From: Pseudomonadota bacterium
Lineage (GTDB): Bacteria; Pseudomonadota; Gammaproteobacteria; Burkholderiales; Burkholderiaceae_E
Reading direction: 5' to 3'
Length of the DNA: 64,000 bases
Assembly (NCBI GenBank): GCA_023388075.1
Contig: JAEWGX010000117.1
Coordinates: forward strand, 42,037-106,036
A model generated the notes under the pieces. The model was given only the letters and a program-made list of their open reading frames with translations, did not search any database and had not been told where the DNA came from. Every line of letters begins with the position of its first letter. Position 1 is the stretch's first letter. A program made the position numbers and the translations under genes. Positions 1 through 8,511 of the stretch are shown piece after piece.

Positions 1-496
1 CCAGGCGCCGGAAGCTGTCCGGCAGCGCATGCACCAACCGGCCGAACCGGCCGAAGCGCGCGCGGTATTCCTCGATCGCGGCATCGCTCCAGCCGGCGCG
101 GCGATAGAACGCGATGCCGTCGGCTGGCGCCTCGCGCCCGGTGTCGGCCACCAACGCCCGGCAGTTGAGGTACTCGAGCCGGGTCATCCAGAGCCGACAT
201 CCGAAGCGACGGGTCAGCCAGCCGGCCATGCCGACATGATCGGGATGCATGTGGGTCGCGATGACCCGCGTGACCTTCGGGTGGCCGGCGGCAGCGAAGA
301 CCGCCCGCCAGCCGGCGGAGGTTTCGTCGGTGCAGACACCGGTGTCGACGATGGTCCATCCGTCATCGTCGTCGATGGCCCACAGGTTGATGTGGTCCAG
401 CGTGAAGGGCAGGCCCATCCGGATCCAGCGCACGCCGGGCGCCACTTCGATGAAGCTGCCAGGCGTGGGAGTCGCGAAGGGGTAGGCCAGGCTCAT
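1..496 (-). CDS. MBL-fold metallohydrolase, 3' end cut by window edge
   Basis: Only the first ~165 residues are present; the frame runs off the left edge. The protein has the metallo-beta-lactamase layout: a DTGV turn near residue 51 and the metal-binding motif THMHPDHVGMAG (H-x-H-x-D-H) from about residue 81. Such proteins are di-metal hydrolases acting on thioesters, lactones or phosphoesters; the substrate cannot be told from this fragment. The ATG at the right end lies 35 bp after the stop of the mnmC-like gene on the same strand, so the two are probably co-transcribed. The family call is firm, the function is not. Confidence 0.85.
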   Translation of the reverse strand, partial: MSLAYPFATPTPGSFIEVAPGVRWIRMGLPFTLDHINLWAIDDDDGWTIVDTGVCTDETSAGWRAVFAAAGHPKVTRVIATHMHPDHVGMAGWLTRRFGCRLWMTRLEYLNCRALVADTGREAPADGIAFYRRAGWSDAAIEEYRARFGRFGRLVHALPDSFRRL

Positions 497-531
497 CCCG
501 GGTATTGTGCCGGAACGGCCCGGATGGGCCG

Positions 532-2073
532 CTATTGCGCGCGCCGCAGGCTGCGGCGCACGAAGCGGGCCGGGTCGATCGCGTCGGCGAGCTCCGGCTC
601 CACGACCGGTGGTTCCCGCGCGGCCAGCGCCGCCACCACCTCCGCGCCGAGCACGGACCAGAGCAGGCCGCGCCCGCCCATGCCGGTCAGCAGATAGAGT
701 CCTTCCCGACGCGGCAGCGCAAGCCGATCGTTGCGCTGGTGCCGTTCGCGCGCCGCTTCGATCGCCGCCATGTCGGGGACTGCGCCGGCCATGGGGAGGT
801 TGTCGCGCAGGAGCAGCCGCTCGGCCGGCGGCGAAAGCCGCCATGACCAATGGTCGCTCGCGCCCGGAAGCCGCCGGCTCCAGGCGGCGAGCAGCGCCCT
901 GGTCGTGCTCGCTGCGGTATCCGCCGCGCCGGCCGGCACCGGCCCCAGCACGCACGCGCGCCCGGGCCACTCGAGCCGATAGCCATCGATGCCGAGCACC
1001 GGTGCGGCCCGCGGCGCGGCGTCCTCGTCCGCCGCCGCGGACGGTTGCGGCGGCCTCGCGGACGGATGGCCCACCAGCACCTGCAGCGGTCTTCGCCTCA
1101 GGGGGCCGCTCGCCCGCGCGTCCAGGCCGGCCAGCTCGAAGGCGTGTGCCTGGTTGGCCAGCACCAGCACCGGTGCGCCGGCAATCTCGGCATTGCATGC
1201 GTCGAGCGCGAGCCAGCGGCCACCGTCGCGGCGGATCGCGGCGACGCCGGTGGCGAGGCGAAGACTGACCTCCGGCTGCGTCGCGACCCGCCGCCACCAG
1301 CGCGCCGGGTCGATCGTGGCGCAGCCAGGGAACCAGAGGCCGGAGTGGCCGTCGATGCCGTGCGCCGCCGCGCTGGAGCGCTCGACCGCCTGCACGACCG
1401 CCGCCGGCAAGCCGGCTGCCCGTCCCCGGGCCTCGGCGAGCGGCATGGCCTGGAAGCGACCGCCGATCGCGAGGGCGGTGCCGATCCGGGCGCCGAGCCG
1501 TCCCGATGCGAGCAGCGCGGCGACGAGCAGCCGCGAGCGGCGATCGTCGCCGGGAGAGAGGGCGGGATGCTGGGCGAGCAGCGGGATGTCGGCCACCACG
1601 CCTCCCGGACGCTCGGCCTGCTCGAGCACCGTGACCCGCCAACCGCGGCGTGCGAGCGCATCGGTGACGGCGCATCCGGCCAGGCCGGCGCCCACGACGA
1701 TCGCCTCGCGCGGCGCTGCGGCTCCTGCGATCACCGGCGCATCGCGCCAGTCGGCGAGCTCGCGCATCAGGCGCTGCCTGCTGCGGCGCGAGAGCCGGTC
1801 GGCCACCAGCACCCAGGCACGGCCGGCTTCGAGCTCGATCCGCTGCAGCCCGCGCACCGGCGGCGGCCAGTCTCGCAGTTGCGGCGACCAGTCGGGCGGC
1901 GGCGGTTCCGGCAGTGCCCACCACGCCGTCGGACCCTGCGCGGGCGTGGACTCCAGGAGAACGCGGCCACTCCCGGACGCGGCGGTGATTTCGTCGCGGT
2001 GGTCCGCGGTCGCCGACAGGTCCAGCGACCGGCGGCGGCTGGCGCGCGACGGCAAGTCTGCGGGCGGTTGCAT
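532..2073 (-). CDS. mnmC: MnmC-like FAD-dependent oxidoreductase (tRNA U34 modification), no methyltransferase domain
   Basis: 513 residues. An FAD-binding Rossmann motif (VVGAGLAGCAV) begins near residue 127 and a DAO-type fold follows. The C-terminus (MGGRGLLWSVLGAE, then ELADAIDPARFVRRSLRR) matches the end of the MnmC FAD domain, which removes the carboxymethyl group from cmnm5s2U34 in tRNA wobble positions. In the bifunctional enzyme an N-terminal SAM-methyltransferase domain precedes this; here the first ~120 residues show no SAM-binding GxGxG motif. The methyltransferase step must therefore be separate or missing. Another D-amino-acid-oxidase-type role is possible. Likely co-transcribed with the downstream MBL hydrolase. 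Confidence 0.75.
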   Translation of the reverse strand: MQPPADLPSRASRRRSLDLSATADHRDEITAASGSGRVLLESTPAQGPTAWWALPEPPPPDWSPQLRDWPPPVRGLQRIELEAGRAWVLVADRLSRRSRQRLMRELADWRDAPVIAGAAAPREAIVVGAGLAGCAVTDALARRGWRVTVLEQAERPGGVVADIPLLAQHPALSPGDDRRSRLLVAALLASGRLGARIGTALAIGGRFQAMPLAEARGRAAGLPAAVVQAVERSSAAAHGIDGHSGLWFPGCATIDPARWWRRVATQPEVSLRLATGVAAIRRDGGRWLALDACNAEIAGAPVLVLANQAHAFELAGLDARASGPLRRRPLQVLVGHPSARPPQPSAAADEDAAPRAAPVLGIDGYRLEWPGRACVLGPVPAGAADTAASTTRALLAAWSRRLPGASDHWSWRLSPPAERLLLRDNLPMAGAVPDMAAIEAARERHQRNDRLALPRREGLYLLTGMGGRGLLWSVLGAEVVAALAAREPPVVEPELADAIDPARFVRRSLRRAQ

Positions 2074-2192
2074 TCTCCGAGAATACCAAGGAGCATGGAG
2101 CCGTCAGGAAGCCAGCGAGCGCGCGATCGAGTCGATGCCTACCAATCCCAGGGCCGGATGGCCCGCCACGCGGCGATGACGGTCCGGCGGTC

Positions 2193-3110
2193 ATGGCGGA
2201 CTGGCTGAGCAACCGGCGCGCGATAGTCACCGGCGCTGCGCGCGGGATCGGCTTCGCGGTGGCGCAGTCGCTGGCCTTGCTCGGGGCCCGGGTGCTGATG
2301 GTGGACAACGGCTGCGCCGTGGATGGCACGGCCGAAGATCCGGCGGTCACGGAGCTGGCGGCAGGCCGTGTCCCCGGCGCCGTCCCGCTGGTCATCGACC
2401 TTGCCGCCCCCGGTAGTGGCGCTCGGGTGGTCGAGGCCGCCTGCGAGGCCTTCGGCGGCGTGGATCTCATCGTCCATGCGGCCGGCGTGATCACGCCACG
2501 GGACGGATCCCTTCACGGCAGGGCGGCCTTCGAGCACGTCGCCCGCGTGGATCTCTACGCCGCCATCGAGTTGCTCGACGCGGCAGTGCCGCTGATGCAG
2601 GCCCAGGTGCGCGACGGCCGGCTGCCCGGCGCGATCGTCACCCTGGTGTCCGCCGAAGCCGCCTATGGCGATCCGGAGCTCTGGGCGGAAGCGGCCAGCA
2701 AGGCGGCGCTGCTCAGCCTGACCCGGTCGCTCAGCCATCGACTCGCTGCCTCCGGCATCGGCTGCAACGCCGTCATCCCGATGGCCGGCACCCGCCAGGT
2801 CGATGCCAGGCTGCGCTACGGTGCCGAGCGCGAGGCGCATCATCGGCTGATGAAGCCGCTTGCGCCAAGCTGCGTCGCCAACCTGATCGCCTGGCTCTGC
2901 ACGCCGCTCGCCGCGGGCATCACCGGGCAGCTCTACATGGCCCGGGGACGCGAGATCCTGATCTTCTCGCAAGCGAGGCCGGCAGACTCCTTCTTCCAGT
3001 CGCAGCTCTTCGAGCCGGACGAGCTCGCCCAGTCGATGCGGGCGATCCGGCGCGAGCTGACCGACGACTGGACGGCGATCGATGCGTTCGGCAACGATCC
3101 GGTGCCTTGA
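2193..3110 (+). CDS. Short-chain dehydrogenase/reductase family protein with altered active site
   Basis: 305 residues of SDR fold. The cofactor motif TGAARGIGFA is at the N-terminus (about residue 14) and the HAAG equivalent of NNAG lies near residue 97. The usual catalytic Y-x-x-x-K is not visible: the aligned stretch reads WAEAASKAAL, with the lysine kept but Glu at the tyrosine position. The upstream serine (LVSAEAAY) is kept. The protein may therefore be non-catalytic or use a different proton donor. A long tail (~55 residues) follows the core. It starts 119 bp from the divergent mnmC-like gene and precedes the URC operon by 60 bp. Substrate unknown. Confidence 0.75.
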   Translation: MADWLSNRRAIVTGAARGIGFAVAQSLALLGARVLMVDNGCAVDGTAEDPAVTELAAGRVPGAVPLVIDLAAPGSGARVVEAACEAFGGVDLIVHAAGVITPRDGSLHGRAAFEHVARVDLYAAIELLDAAVPLMQAQVRDGRLPGAIVTLVSAEAAYGDPELWAEAASKAALLSLTRSLSHRLAASGIGCNAVIPMAGTRQVDARLRYGAEREAHHRLMKPLAPSCVANLIAWLCTPLAAGITGQLYMARGREILIFSQARPADSFFQSQLFEPDELAQSMRAIRRELTDDWTAIDAFGNDPVP

Positions 3111-3170
3111 GGGCGCTCCCCGGGCCGCGCCGCGCCCGGCCCGCCGCGATCTGCTAACCTGCCATCAATC

Positions 3171-4466
3171 ATGACCGATCAGACATCCGACGCAGTCGAG
3201 GCAGTGCCGCAGCCCGCCGTTGGGCACATCCGCCTCACGTCCCATCCCGGCGGCGACGGTGCCGGCAGCACGCCCGCGGTGTCCTGGGGCGCGCCGGACG
3301 CAGCCGCGCGCGGGCCGGTGGTGGGAACCACCTCGAGCCGTGCGCACCGCAACGTGATCGGCACGCACTCGGGCTCCTACGGAATCTACCGGGCGCTCGC
3401 GGTTGCGGCGGGTTCGCTGCGCAAGGCTCATCGGGCCGATCTCACGGACACGATGCCGACGGATGCCATCGGCCCGCATCCGGCGTGGTTCGACCCGGAG
3501 CGGATCGTTTCGCTCGATCCTTTCGGGGCCACGGTGGCCGATGTCTTCCGCGACCAGATCGCCGCTGGCGTCGACATCAGGCCGACCATCGCGGTGACCA
3601 AGGCCCACATCGAGCTGCCCGAAGTCAAGGATGCGGTCCGACAGGGTCGGCTGCAACCCGACGGACGCGTGCTGCTCGCGAGCGGCGCGGCGGTGGTGAC
3701 CAAGGCGGCGATCGAGCCGGTCTGGTGGCTGCCGGGCGTCGCGCGCCGGTTCGGCTGCAGCGAAGCGGCGCTGCGCCGCAGCCTCTTCGAGGAGACCGGC
3801 GGCATGTACCCGGAGCTGGTGACCCGCAGCGACCTCGAGGTGTTCCTGCCGCCGATCGGGGGCCAGACCATCTACATCCTGGGCACGCCGTCGCATCTCG
3901 CGGATCCTTCGGTCACGCTCACCTGTCGGGTGCACGACGAGTGCAACGGCTCGGACGTGTTCGGCTCGGACATCTGCACCTGCCGTCCCTATCTCACCCA
4001 CGCGATCGAGGAATGCATCCGCGGTGCCCAGCAGGGTGGCGTAGGGCTCATCGTCTATTCGCGCAAGGAGGGCAGGGCGCTCGGCGAAGTCACCAAGTTC
4101 CTGGTCTACAACGCGCGCAAGCGTCAGGCGGGCGGCGATTCCGCCGACAAGTACTTCCTGCGCACGGAGTGCGTCGCGGGCGTGCAGGACATGCGATTCC
4201 AGGAACTCATGCCGGATGCGCTGCACTGGCTCGGCGTGCGCCGCATCCATCGCCTGGTTTCCATGAGCAACATGAAGTACGACGCGATCACCCGCTCGGG
4301 CATCGAGGTGGATGAGCGGATCAGCATCCCGGAGGAGCTGGTGCCGGCGGACGCGCGCGTCGAGATCGAGGCGAAGCTGGCGGCGGGGTACTTTTCGACC
4401 GGCGACGCACCTGCCGCCGAGGCGCTCGCGCAGGTCAAGGGGCGGGGGCTCGGTGAGACTCCATGA
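3171..4466 (+). CDS. URC1-type GTP cyclohydrolase II-like protein (uracil catabolism)
   Basis: 431 residues. A long N-terminal region precedes a GTP-cyclohydrolase-II-type domain carrying the zinc cysteines as HDECNGSD...ICTC near residues 259-272, spaced as in RibA, and a variant of the RQEGRG loop (SRKEGRALGEV). The next two genes are DUF1688/URC4 and uracil phosphoribosyltransferase. Together with this gene they form the set of the URC route described in the yeast Lachancea kluyveri, which breaks uracil down through a ribosylated intermediate to urea and a C3 acid. I therefore call this URC1 rather than a riboflavin ribA. No ribB-type DHBP synthase domain is visible. The first ~40 residues are low-complexity and the exact start is uncertain. 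Confidence 0.85.
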   Translation: MTDQTSDAVEAVPQPAVGHIRLTSHPGGDGAGSTPAVSWGAPDAAARGPVVGTTSSRAHRNVIGTHSGSYGIYRALAVAAGSLRKAHRADLTDTMPTDAIGPHPAWFDPERIVSLDPFGATVADVFRDQIAAGVDIRPTIAVTKAHIELPEVKDAVRQGRLQPDGRVLLASGAAVVTKAAIEPVWWLPGVARRFGCSEAALRRSLFEETGGMYPELVTRSDLEVFLPPIGGQTIYILGTPSHLADPSVTLTCRVHDECNGSDVFGSDICTCRPYLTHAIEECIRGAQQGGVGLIVYSRKEGRALGEVTKFLVYNARKRQAGGDSADKYFLRTECVAGVQDMRFQELMPDALHWLGVRRIHRLVSMSNMKYDAITRSGIEVDERISIPEELVPADARVEIEAKLAAGYFSTGDAPAAEALAQVKGRGLGETP

Positions 4467-4471
4467 GCCCC

Positions 4472-4488
4472 AACGTCGGCGCGACGTT
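4472..4488. repeat. 17-bp perfect dyad in the URC1-URC4 spacer
   Basis: Arms AACGTCG and CGACGTT flank a 3-nt spacer in the 33-bp gap between the two genes. It sits just before the next start codon. It could be a protein-binding dyad or a short mRNA hairpin modulating translation of the second gene; nothing in the sequence decides between these. Confidence 0.5.
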
Positions 4489-4499
4489 CTAGAGGGCCG

Positions 4500-5795
4500 A
4501 TGATTCCGTCGGTTCCCCGGCGGAGGACGTCGTCGGACCCGCAGCTCCACGCCGCGATCGCTCGCCTGCGCGCGCCGGCGGAGATCCGTGATCGCTGCCG
4601 GCGCATCCTCGACGGTGTCGCCGCGGGGGATTCCGCGTTCTTCCGCGTCGATCGCTCGCGTCTCGACGACGCGGCCGAGCGTGTGGCTGCGCTCACCCGC
4701 CGGCGCTATCCCGACCTGGTGGTTCCCCTCCACAGCCGCTGGCGGCACTTCGAGGTGGGCGGCTTCGACCGCCACGCCCGGCTGCGCGCGGACCTGCTTG
4801 CCGCCTGTCGCGGCGATGCCCGCGTGGTGGCTCGCGCGCTCGTCGATCTCGCGGTGGTGAGCGTGCTGCTCGATGCCGGCGCCGGAGCGGCCTGGCGCTA
4901 TCGGGAGGGCGGAGCGGGGAAGGCGGCGAGCGAGCGTCAGGCATGGGGCCGTTCGGAGGGCTTGGCGATCGCGAGTCTCGACGGCTTCCGGGCGGGCGCG
5001 TTTTCTTCCGACCCTGACGTGCCGTGGCGCGTCGACGCCGCCGCGTTGTCGGCGCTCACCGAGGCCGACCTCGCCCGCGTCTTCCAGTCCGGGCCCGACA
5101 ATCCGCTGCTCGGGCTTGCCGGGCGCACCCGTCTCGTGAATGCGCTCGGCCGCGCGCTGGCCGCGGACCCCGTCCGTTTCGGTCTCGACGGGCGCCCCGG
5201 CGGGCTCGTCGACAGCCTCGCGCCCGAGGGCGCCGCGACGGTGTCCGCGGTCGCCCTGCTGGACTCGCTCCTGGTCGGATTCGCCGACATCTGGCCAAGC
5301 GGACAGTCGCTCGGCGGCGTGGCGCTCGGCGACTGCTGGCGGCACAGACTCGCCACGCCGCCCGGCTACTCGGAGCCGGACGCCGGCTGGGTGCCGTTTC
5401 ACAAGCTGTCCCAGTGGCTCGCCTACTCGCTGCTGGAGCCGTTCGACTGGGCCGGCATCCCGGTGCAGGAGAGCGATGCGCTCACCGCACTGCCGGAGTA
5501 TCGAAACGGCGGTCTTCTGATCGATACCGGCGTGCTCCGCCTGCTCGATCCGCGCTCGGCCGCCCGGCCGCAGCCGGTGGACGGCGAGCTCGTGGTCGAA
5601 TGGCGCGCCCTCACCGTCGCGCTCGTCGACGAGCTGGCCGATCGCGTGCGGGCGCGGCTTTCCGCGAGCGCCGAGGCGCTGCCGCTCGCGGCGGTGCTGG
5701 AGGGCGGCACATGGGCGGCGGGGCGCGAGATGGCCTTCGAGTTGCGCGGCGGCGAGCCGCCACTCGCCATCGCAAGCGACGGTACCGTCTTCTGA
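4500..5795 (+). CDS. DUF1688 / URC4 (Urg3) family protein
   Basis: 431 residues. It is recognised by the WRHFEVGGFDRHARL segment near residue 80 and by the downstream VPFHKLSQWLAYSLLEP and LPEYRNGGLLIDTGV blocks, which are typical of the DUF1688 family that includes yeast URC4 and fungal Urg3. In yeast the gene is required for uracil use as nitrogen source; its reaction is not securely established. Placement between URC1 and upp makes the pathway assignment strong. No membrane segment or signal peptide is visible, so it should be cytosolic. Length is in the family range. Confidence 0.88.
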   Translation: MIPSVPRRRTSSDPQLHAAIARLRAPAEIRDRCRRILDGVAAGDSAFFRVDRSRLDDAAERVAALTRRRYPDLVVPLHSRWRHFEVGGFDRHARLRADLLAACRGDARVVARALVDLAVVSVLLDAGAGAAWRYREGGAGKAASERQAWGRSEGLAIASLDGFRAGAFSSDPDVPWRVDAAALSALTEADLARVFQSGPDNPLLGLAGRTRLVNALGRALAADPVRFGLDGRPGGLVDSLAPEGAATVSAVALLDSLLVGFADIWPSGQSLGGVALGDCWRHRLATPPGYSEPDAGWVPFHKLSQWLAYSLLEPFDWAGIPVQESDALTALPEYRNGGLLIDTGVLRLLDPRSAARPQPVDGELVVEWRALTVALVDELADRVRARLSASAEALPLAAVLEGGTWAAGREMAFELRGGEPPLAIASDGTVF

Positions 5796-5844
5796 GCGCC
5801 CGTCGCAGGATTTTCAGACAGCATCTCTCCGAGGGGAACCGAGC

Positions 5845-6516
5845 ATGGATCAAGCAAGCACCACTTCGGGACCGACGCCGTCGTCGGCCGGGCAGGTCGT
5901 CGTCGTCGACCATCCACTGGTGCAGCACAAGCTCACGCTCCTCAGGCGGGTGGAGACCAGCACCAACAGCTTCCGGCGCCTGCTCTCGGAGCTGAGCGCG
6001 CTGCTCGCCTACGAGGTTCTGCGCGACATGCCGATGCACGACGTCACCATCGACACGCCGCTCGAGCGCATGAATGCGCGACTGATCGATGGCAAGAAGG
6101 TCTGCCTGGTGTCGATCCTGCGCGCCGGCGCGGGCATCCTGGACGGATTCCTGTCGGTGGTGCCCGGCGCGCGAGTGGGGCACATCGGTCTCTACCGCGA
6201 TCCGAAGACGCTCGTCGCGGTGGAGTACTACTTCAAGATGCCGCCGGCGATGAACGAGCGCGACGTGATCGTGGTGGACCCGATGCTGGCCACCGGCAAC
6301 TCGGCAGTGGCCGCCGTGGACCGTCTGAAGGAGATCGGCCCGCGCTCGATCAAGTTCGTCTGCCTCCTGACCGCGCCGGAGGGAATTCGCACGTTCCATC
6401 AGCATCATCCGGACGTGCCGATCTTCACCGCCGCCATCGACCGGCAGCTCAACGAGCACGGCTATATCCTGCCGGGCCTGGGCGACGCCGGGGACCGGAT
6501 CTTCGGCACGAAGTAG
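5845..6516 (+). CDS. upp: Uracil phosphoribosyltransferase (URC6/Upp)
   Basis: 223 residues. It converts uracil and PRPP to UMP and pyrophosphate. The PRPP loop VVDPMLATGNSA lies near residue 142 and the uracil-binding C-terminal motif GLGDAGDRIFGT closes the protein. A Shine-Dalgarno-like GAGGGGA lies just upstream of the ATG. In this operon it probably feeds the URC catabolic route (yeast URC6/FUR1 role) as well as pyrimidine salvage. It is 49 bp from the URC4 gene and 9 bp from the glutathione reductase gene, so all four may be one transcript. Confidence 0.95.
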   Translation: MDQASTTSGPTPSSAGQVVVVDHPLVQHKLTLLRRVETSTNSFRRLLSELSALLAYEVLRDMPMHDVTIDTPLERMNARLIDGKKVCLVSILRAGAGILDGFLSVVPGARVGHIGLYRDPKTLVAVEYYFKMPPAMNERDVIVVDPMLATGNSAVAAVDRLKEIGPRSIKFVCLLTAPEGIRTFHQHHPDVPIFTAAIDRQLNEHGYILPGLGDAGDRIFGTK

Positions 6517-6525
6517 CATTGCAGG

Positions 6526-7953
6526 ATGACTGAGAAAGGACGGCAGGGCGGCCCGGCCGCCAGGGCGTCGCACGACTTCGACCTCTTCGTGATCGGCGGC
6601 GGCTCCGGCGGCGTGCGCGCGGCGCGGATCGCGGCAGGCCATGGCGCCCGGGTCGCGGTCGCCGAGGAGTATCGTTTCGGCGGGACGTGCGTGATCCGTG
6701 GCTGCGTGCCGAAAAAGCTCCTGGTGTACGCGGCGCGCTTCGCGGACGAGTTCGAGGACGCAGCCGGCTTCGGCTGGACTGTCGGCGAGCGGGCGTTCGA
6801 CTGGAACGCGCTGATCGCCGCCAAGGACCGCGAGATCGGGCGACTCGAAGGCATCTATGCCGGCAACCTGGAGAAGGCGGGGGTCACGCTCTTCGCCGAG
6901 CGCGCGACGCTCACCGGCCCGAACCGCGTGAGGCTCGCGTCGGGGCGCGAGATCACAGCGGGGCGCATCCTGGTGGCCACCGGCGGGCGGCCCGTGATGC
7001 CGAGGGAGCTGACCGGCATCGAGCATGCGATCAGCTCCAACGAGGCCTTCGACCTGGATGCGTTTCCCCGGCGCATCGTCATCGTGGGCGGCGGCTACAT
7101 CAGCCTGGAGTTCGCCGGCATCTTCGCCGGACTCGGCGCCGAGGTCACGGTGCTGCACCGGGGAAACCGGCTGCTGCGCGGCTTCGATGAGGACCTGGCC
7201 GAGGGCGTGCTGCAGGCCTACCGGGCGCGCGGCATCGAGGTGGAGCTCGCGAGCGGCCTGCTGTCGCTCTCGCGGGCCTCGGCCGGAAGCCCGATACAGG
7301 CGACACTGACCACCGGCGCCTCGCTGGAAGCGGACCAGGTGATGATGGCGATCGGCCGCGTGCCCAACGTGGAGGGGCTCGGGCTCGAGGATATCGGCGT
7401 CCAGACCGATGGCCAGGGCGCAATCGTGGTCGACGCGCTGTCGCGCAGCAGCGTGCCCTCCGTGTACGCGATCGGCGACGTGACCCACCGGCTGAACCTC
7501 ACGCCGGTCGCGATCCGCGAAGGCCACGCCTTCGCGGACACCGCGTTCGGCGACCGGCCCTGGGCGGTCGACTACGACCACATCCCGACGGCGGTGTTCT
7601 CGACACCGGAGATCGGCACGGTCGGCCTGTGCGAAGCGGATGCGATCGAGCGCTTCGCCGTGGTCGATGTCTACCGGGCGAGTTTCCGCACGCTCAAGGC
7701 GACGCTTTCGGGAAGCGCCGAGCGGATGCTGATGAAGGTGCTGGTCGACGGCAGCAGCGACCGGCTGGTCGGCGTGCACCTGCTCGGTCCGGACGCGGCC
7801 GAGCTGGTGCAGGTGATCGCGACGCTCCTGCGGCTCGGCGCCACCAAGCGCGACCTCGACGCGACGATGCCGCTGCATCCGTCGAGCGCCGAGGAGCTGA
7901 TGACGCTGCGCACGCGCAGCGCGCGCTATGTCGACGGCGCGCGGGTCGAATAG
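6526..7953 (+). CDS. gor: Glutathione-disulfide reductase
   Basis: 475 residues, a typical length. FAD motif GGGSGGVRAAR is near residue 26, the redox-active disulfide is in GGTCVIRGCVPKK near residue 51, the NAD(P)H-binding motif is GGGYISLEFAG, and the C-terminal dimerisation/active-site signature is HPSSAEELMTL. It reduces GSSG with NADPH in the cytosol. It starts 9 bp after upp, so it is either read through from the URC operon or simply adjacent; a functional link to uracil breakdown is not evident. Confidence 0.95.
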   Translation: MTEKGRQGGPAARASHDFDLFVIGGGSGGVRAARIAAGHGARVAVAEEYRFGGTCVIRGCVPKKLLVYAARFADEFEDAAGFGWTVGERAFDWNALIAAKDREIGRLEGIYAGNLEKAGVTLFAERATLTGPNRVRLASGREITAGRILVATGGRPVMPRELTGIEHAISSNEAFDLDAFPRRIVIVGGGYISLEFAGIFAGLGAEVTVLHRGNRLLRGFDEDLAEGVLQAYRARGIEVELASGLLSLSRASAGSPIQATLTTGASLEADQVMMAIGRVPNVEGLGLEDIGVQTDGQGAIVVDALSRSSVPSVYAIGDVTHRLNLTPVAIREGHAFADTAFGDRPWAVDYDHIPTAVFSTPEIGTVGLCEADAIERFAVVDVYRASFRTLKATLSGSAERMLMKVLVDGSSDRLVGVHLLGPDAAELVQVIATLLRLGATKRDLDATMPLHPSSAEELMTLRTRSARYVDGARVE

Positions 7954-7977
7954 GCGAGCCGATAGAGCGCAAGCCGC

Positions 7978-8511
7978 TCAGATCGGATAGATCAGCGAGT
8001 TCGGCAACAGGTCGTTGTCGAAGATGCACAGGCGCTGCGAGAAGCGCAATCCCTGCGGCGTGGGCACTACCCGGTCGACGTAGCGCCCGACGCTCAGGAT
8101 CTCCGGCATCGCGTCGCGTCTGGTGCGCACCACCACGTAGCTGGCTTCGCTCAGGATCGCGTCGCCTTCGCGTCCCAGGATCATCGGGGCCGCGGTCACG
8201 TGGCGCTGGTGATACGGGTCATGGAAGATGGTGTCCGTCGCGCCGACCACACGATCCCGCAGCATGCCGCGGCTCTCCAGCGCGATCGTCGCGAGCGGCA
8301 GGCCACGGTCGTGGTTCTCGCGGGACTGCACCTTGTAGACCGCCTCCTCGGTGAAGAAATCCGGCCAGCGAGCGAACTCGCCCAGGTCGAGCGCCCGCCC
8401 GTAGTCGGCGTAGAGGGCCTGCAGGCGGAACCAGACAGCCACGTCGCCGGCGTCCGAGGCGCCTGCCGAAGGCGCCGGCACGCCGGTGGCCGGTGCTTCC
8501 GGCGCGTTCAT
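7978..8511 (-). CDS. Aromatic-ring-hydroxylating dioxygenase, beta (small) subunit
   Basis: 177 residues of the NTF2-like beta-subunit family: an early helix with RLQALYADYGRALDLG, then DFFTEEAVYKV and a C-terminal RLCIFDNDLLPNSLIYPI block. The subunit is structural, completing the alpha3beta3 oxygenase. The ATG overlaps the stop of the alpha-subunit gene as ATGA, indicating translational coupling. No ferredoxin or reductase gene follows; the operon ends here, convergent with gor. Confidence 0.9.
   Translation of the reverse strand: MNAPEAPATGVPAPSAGASDAGDVAVWFRLQALYADYGRALDLGEFARWPDFFTEEAVYKVQSRENHDRGLPLATIALESRGMLRDRVVGATDTIFHDPYHQRHVTAAPMILGREGDAILSEASYVVVRTRRDAMPEILSVGRYVDRVVPTPQGLRFSQRLCIFDNDLLPNSLIYPI

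Noticed and set aside
3165..5402. A 745-codon minus-strand frame opposite URC1 and URC4
   Set aside because: Antisense shadow of two genes with family signatures.
5611..7878. A 755-codon minus-strand frame opposite upp and gor
   Set aside because: Both + strand genes are unmistakable; the opposite frame has no family features.
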